Shown one piece after another: positions 5,813-7,874 of a stretch of 7,874 nucleotides of DNA. The notes under the pieces are model-generated. The model ran no database searches. It saw nothing but the letters and a program-made list of their open reading frames with translations, and had not been told where the DNA came from. Origin of the DNA: Prevotella sp. CAG:1058. GTDB taxonomy: Bacteria; Bacteroidota; Bacteroidia; Bacteroidales; Bacteroidaceae. The position numbers were made by a program, and so were the translations under genes. Positions within the stretch are counted from its first letter, which is position 1. Every line of letters starts with the position of its first letter. The stretch is from assembly GCA_000433175.1 (NCBI GenBank), contig HF986737.1, positions 27,024 through 34,897 on the forward strand. Reading direction: 5' to 3'.

Positions 5813-6568
5813 ATGGAAAACGTAAACGTTATAACGGCGGAGGAACTGACAAAAACGTTCGGCGGTTTTGTGGCTGTCGACCACATTTCGTTCAATGTGC
5901 GCAATGGCGAGATATTCGGCTTCCTCGGCGCCAACGGTGCCGGCAAGACGACGGCCATGCGCATGCTGTGCGGTCTGAGCAAGCCTTCGGCAGGACGGGC
6001 TGTCGTGGCAGGGTGCGACGTGGGCACGCAGCCCGAGCAGGTGAAGCGTCGCATCGGCTACATGAGCCAGAAGTTCTCGCTATACGACGACCTCACGATA
6101 GTAGAGAACATGCGCCTTTTTGGCGGAATATACGGCATGGACAGGCACGGTATAAAGGACAAGACCGAAACGGTGTTGCGCGAACTCGGACTTGAAGGCA
6201 AGCGCGACTTGCTGTTGGGCGGACTGCCGCTCGGCTGGAAACAGAAGCTGGCCTTCGCCCTTGCCGTGTTCCACGAGCCGGAGATTGTTTTTCTCGACGA
6301 GCCTACCGGTGGCGTTGACCCTGTGACTCGCCGCAGGTTTTGGGAGCAGATATACCAGGCCGCCGGCCGTGGCATGACGGTTTTTGTTACTACGCACTAT
6401 ATGGACGAGGCTGAATATTGCGACCGGGTGTCGATAATGGTCGACGGCAAGATAGCCGCATTGGACACACCTGCAGCCCTGAAGCGCAGGTATGCGGCGG
6501 AGAACATGAACGAAGTGTTCTTCAAGGCGGTAGGCTGTGGCGGAGCGGTCACGGCAGGGAATAAGTGA
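5813..6568 (+). CDS. ABC transporter ATPase 2, matches the YbhF C-terminal half
   Basis: This 251-residue nucleotide-binding domain is the partner of ATPase 1. Walker A is GANGAGKTT (39-47), the Q-loop glutamine is present (MSQKF, Q86), Walker B is IVFLDEP with E163, and the switch histidine is present (TTHYMDEAEYCDR, H195). The ABC signature is degenerate: LPLGWKQK (138-145) in place of LSGGQ. I recall the LPLG(F/W)KQ form in the second half of YbhF, so this is a subfamily trait. I chose the ATG at 5813 because the conserved region starts soon after it. An in-frame ATG at 5795 would add six residues (MPVCVD), and neither start has a clear ribosome site. The gene follows a 200-bp non-coding gap and precedes the permease by 43 bp. 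The C-terminus is short (about 30 residues after the ATPase core) compared with ATPase 1. Confidence 0.93.
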   Translation: MENVNVITAEELTKTFGGFVAVDHISFNVRNGEIFGFLGANGAGKTTAMRMLCGLSKPSAGRAVVAGCDVGTQPEQVKRRIGYMSQKFSLYDDLTIVENMRLFGGIYGMDRHGIKDKTETVLRELGLEGKRDLLLGGLPLGWKQKLAFALAVFHEPEIVFLDEPTGGVDPVTRRRFWEQIYQAAGRGMTVFVTTHYMDEAEYCDRVSIMVDGKIAALDTPAALKRRYAAENMNEVFFKAVGCGGAVTAGNK

Positions 6569-6611
6569 TTTTGATATTTTAAAGGTAAAACGGAAATAGC
6601 ACGCAAACGAC

Positions 6612-7817
6612 ATGGCGATGACAGACTATAACAACAGCCGCCGGACTTGTCCGGCGGGTGGATGCACCGGCGGCGTAACGTCCCGTGCCGCGGGGCGCAA
6701 GGCGGGCGGATGGAACGGTTTTGTTTCGTTCGTCCATAAGGAGTTCATGCACATCTTCCGCGACGTGCGCAGCATGATGGTGTTGCTCGGTTCGCCCGTC
6801 GTGCTGTTGCTGCTGTTCGGCTATGCGGTTTCCACCGAGGTCGGCAGGGTGCGTGTTGCCGTGTTAGACAATTCGCATGACGTGCTGACGTCGAAGATAT
6901 GCAGTCGCCTGGCGTCAAATGCTTATACGGGTATTGTCGGTGTTCCTGCTTCCGCCGGCAGTGCCGGCGAGATGCTCCGCAGGGGCGATGCCGACGTGGT
7001 TGTAGTGTTCGGCAATGACTTTGCCGACAGGATATTGCACGAGGGCAGGGCGGAAGTGCAGGTCCTCGTGGACGGTACGGAGCCTAACCAGGCCACGATG
7101 CGCCTGCAATACGTAAGCCAGGTTATAGCTTCGATGCGCAGCGAGGTGGCTGGCTGCGGCATTGACGATGCCGGTGCGGCGGTAGTTCCGGTGACACGCC
7201 TGCTCTATAATCCGCAGCAAAAGAGCGAATACAATTTTGTACCGGGCGTTATCGGTATGATTCTGATGCTCGTCTGTGTAATGATGAGCAGCATTTCGAT
7301 AGTGCGCGAGAAGGAGACGGGCACCATGGAGGTGCTGCTTGTGTCGCCCCTCTCGCCGTCGTGCATAATCATGGCGAAACTTGTTCCTTACTTTGTCATT
7401 TCCATGTTGAATGTGGCAATGGTGCTGCTACTGTCCCGCTTTGTGCTCGGTGTGCCCATGGCCGGCAGCCTGTTGTGCTTTCTCGGCGTCACGCTGCTTT
7501 ACGTTCTCGTGGCGCTTACGCTTGGGTTGTTCATATCAAACCTTGTGCGCACGCAGCTTGCGGCAATGGTACTGTCGCTGTTGTTCATCATTCCTACGGT
7601 TTATCTGTCAGGACTTGCTTTTCCGCTTGAGAGCATGCCCGAAGTGCTTCAGTATGTTTCTGCCATTGTGCCTGCGCGTTGGTATATCGACGCGGCGCGC
7701 CGTTTGATGATACAAGGCGTCGAGGCGCGTTTCATTCTTCAGGACGTGTGGGTGATGTGCGTCATGGAGGCGGTGCTGCTGGTTGTGTCGCTAAGGAAGT
7801 TCAAGTTAAGGATTTAA
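6612..7817 (+). CDS. ABC-2 type permease, YbhS-like
   Basis: The 401-residue inner-membrane subunit has the ABC-2 exporter layout. A first membrane helix (about 54-75) follows the amphipathic FVSFVHKEFMHIFRDVRS segment. A large extracytoplasmic loop comes next (76-205), then five more helices at about 208-232, 257-280, 285-309, 312-338 and 379-395. Family hallmarks are EYNFVPGVIGMIL (206-218), VREKETGTMEVLLVSPLSP (231-249) and the late FPLESMPEVLQYVSAIVPARWY (337-358). It is about 25 residues longer than my memory of YbhS, because of an N-terminal extension of about 35 residues rich in Gly, Ala and Arg with two cysteines. An ATG two codons later (6618) is an alternative start. No later in-frame ATG lies before M46, inside the conserved segment. 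A second permease probably follows outside the window. Confidence 0.94.
   Translation: MAMTDYNNSRRTCPAGGCTGGVTSRAAGRKAGGWNGFVSFVHKEFMHIFRDVRSMMVLLGSPVVLLLLFGYAVSTEVGRVRVAVLDNSHDVLTSKICSRLASNAYTGIVGVPASAGSAGEMLRRGDADVVVVFGNDFADRILHEGRAEVQVLVDGTEPNQATMRLQYVSQVIASMRSEVAGCGIDDAGAAVVPVTRLLYNPQQKSEYNFVPGVIGMILMLVCVMMSSISIVREKETGTMEVLLVSPLSPSCIIMAKLVPYFVISMLNVAMVLLLSRFVLGVPMAGSLLCFLGVTLLYVLVALTLGLFISNLVRTQLAAMVLSLLFIIPTVYLSGLAFPLESMPEVLQYVSAIVPARWYIDAARRLMIQGVEARFILQDVWVMCVMEAVLLVVSLRKFKLRI
6638..6657. repeat. GC-rich inverted repeat in the 5' coding end of the permease gene
   Basis: The arms CCGCCGGAC (6638-6646) and GTCCGGCGG (6649-6657) are perfect inverse complements around TT, so the RNA can fold into an 8-bp stem with loop CUUG. 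The left arm can alternatively pair with CCGGCGGC at 6667-6674. It begins 27 bases after the A of the start codon and could slow or tune translation of the permease. That role is inferred; the structure is seen directly. Confidence 0.6.
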
Positions 7818-7874
7818 GAGGGGTCGATTAAGAAAATATAAGTAGATGTTCATAATTAGTTTATATCATATAGA
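7818..7874. other. AT-rich end of window, no gene recognised
   Basis: The last 57 bases after the permease stop are AT-rich. I see no hairpin terminator, so transcription may continue into the next gene, by family expectation a second ABC-2 permease. An ATG at 7846 is open to the window edge, but nine codons are too few to call a gene. Confidence 0.4.

Noticed and set aside
5654..5884. Small minus-strand frame over the ATPase intergenic gap
   Set aside because: It is the translation of the intergenic repeat and runs into the start of ATPase 2. It resembles recurring spurious Prevotella peptides and has no promoter.
7846..7874. ATG open to the window end as the start of the next permease
   Set aside because: Nine codons with no ribosome site or family motif are not enough to support a gene.

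Overview
The window looks like a chromosomal segment of a Bacteroidales bacterium, most probably Prevotella or a close relative. The reasons are the TAnnTTTG-type promoter boxes a short distance upstream of several genes, the near absence of Shine-Dalgarno sequences, two small lipoproteins of Bacteroidetes-type families (DUF4230-like and, less surely, DUF4738-like), and an intergenic repeat at about 5661-5760 of a kind I associate from memory with Prevotella genomes. The genus call is an inference.

Left part (1-1435): two divergently transcribed small lipoprotein genes, a DUF4230-type protein on the minus strand and a 181-residue lipoprotein on the plus strand. They share a 145-bp intergenic region with one TAnnTTTG box for each direction. 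A perfect 15-bp-stem hairpin at 1396-1432 separates the plus-strand gene from the convergent regulator gene and probably terminates transcription from both sides.

Right part (1436-7817): an AraC-family regulator on the minus strand is divergent from a plus-strand operon for a YbhGFSR-like drug-efflux-type ABC exporter. The gene order is TolC-family outer-membrane channel, HlyD/YbhG-like lipoprotein adaptor, ABC ATPase 1, ABC ATPase 2, ABC-2 permease. The first three genes lie 3-4 nt apart. ATPases 1 and 2 match the N- and C-terminal halves of the fused E. coli YbhF and are separated here by about 200 bp of non-coding DNA that holds the repeat. A second permease (YbhR-like) is expected just beyond the right edge. 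The 189-bp regulator/channel intergenic region carries a promoter for each direction, a 21-bp imperfect palindrome over the -33 region of the exporter promoter, and a TTGTCGT-type direct repeat with one copy near each promoter. Together these suggest local control by the AraC protein.

Working model: the two ATPases pair to drive the permease(s), the adaptor bridges the periplasm, and the TolC-type protein opens the outer membrane, giving one export path. The substrate cannot be read from the sequence. I did not find a wholly new system. The most interesting points are the way degenerate ATPase motifs sort into one composite ATP site, the repeat inside the operon, the operator-like sequences, and the N-terminal extension of the permease gene with its GC-rich hairpin.
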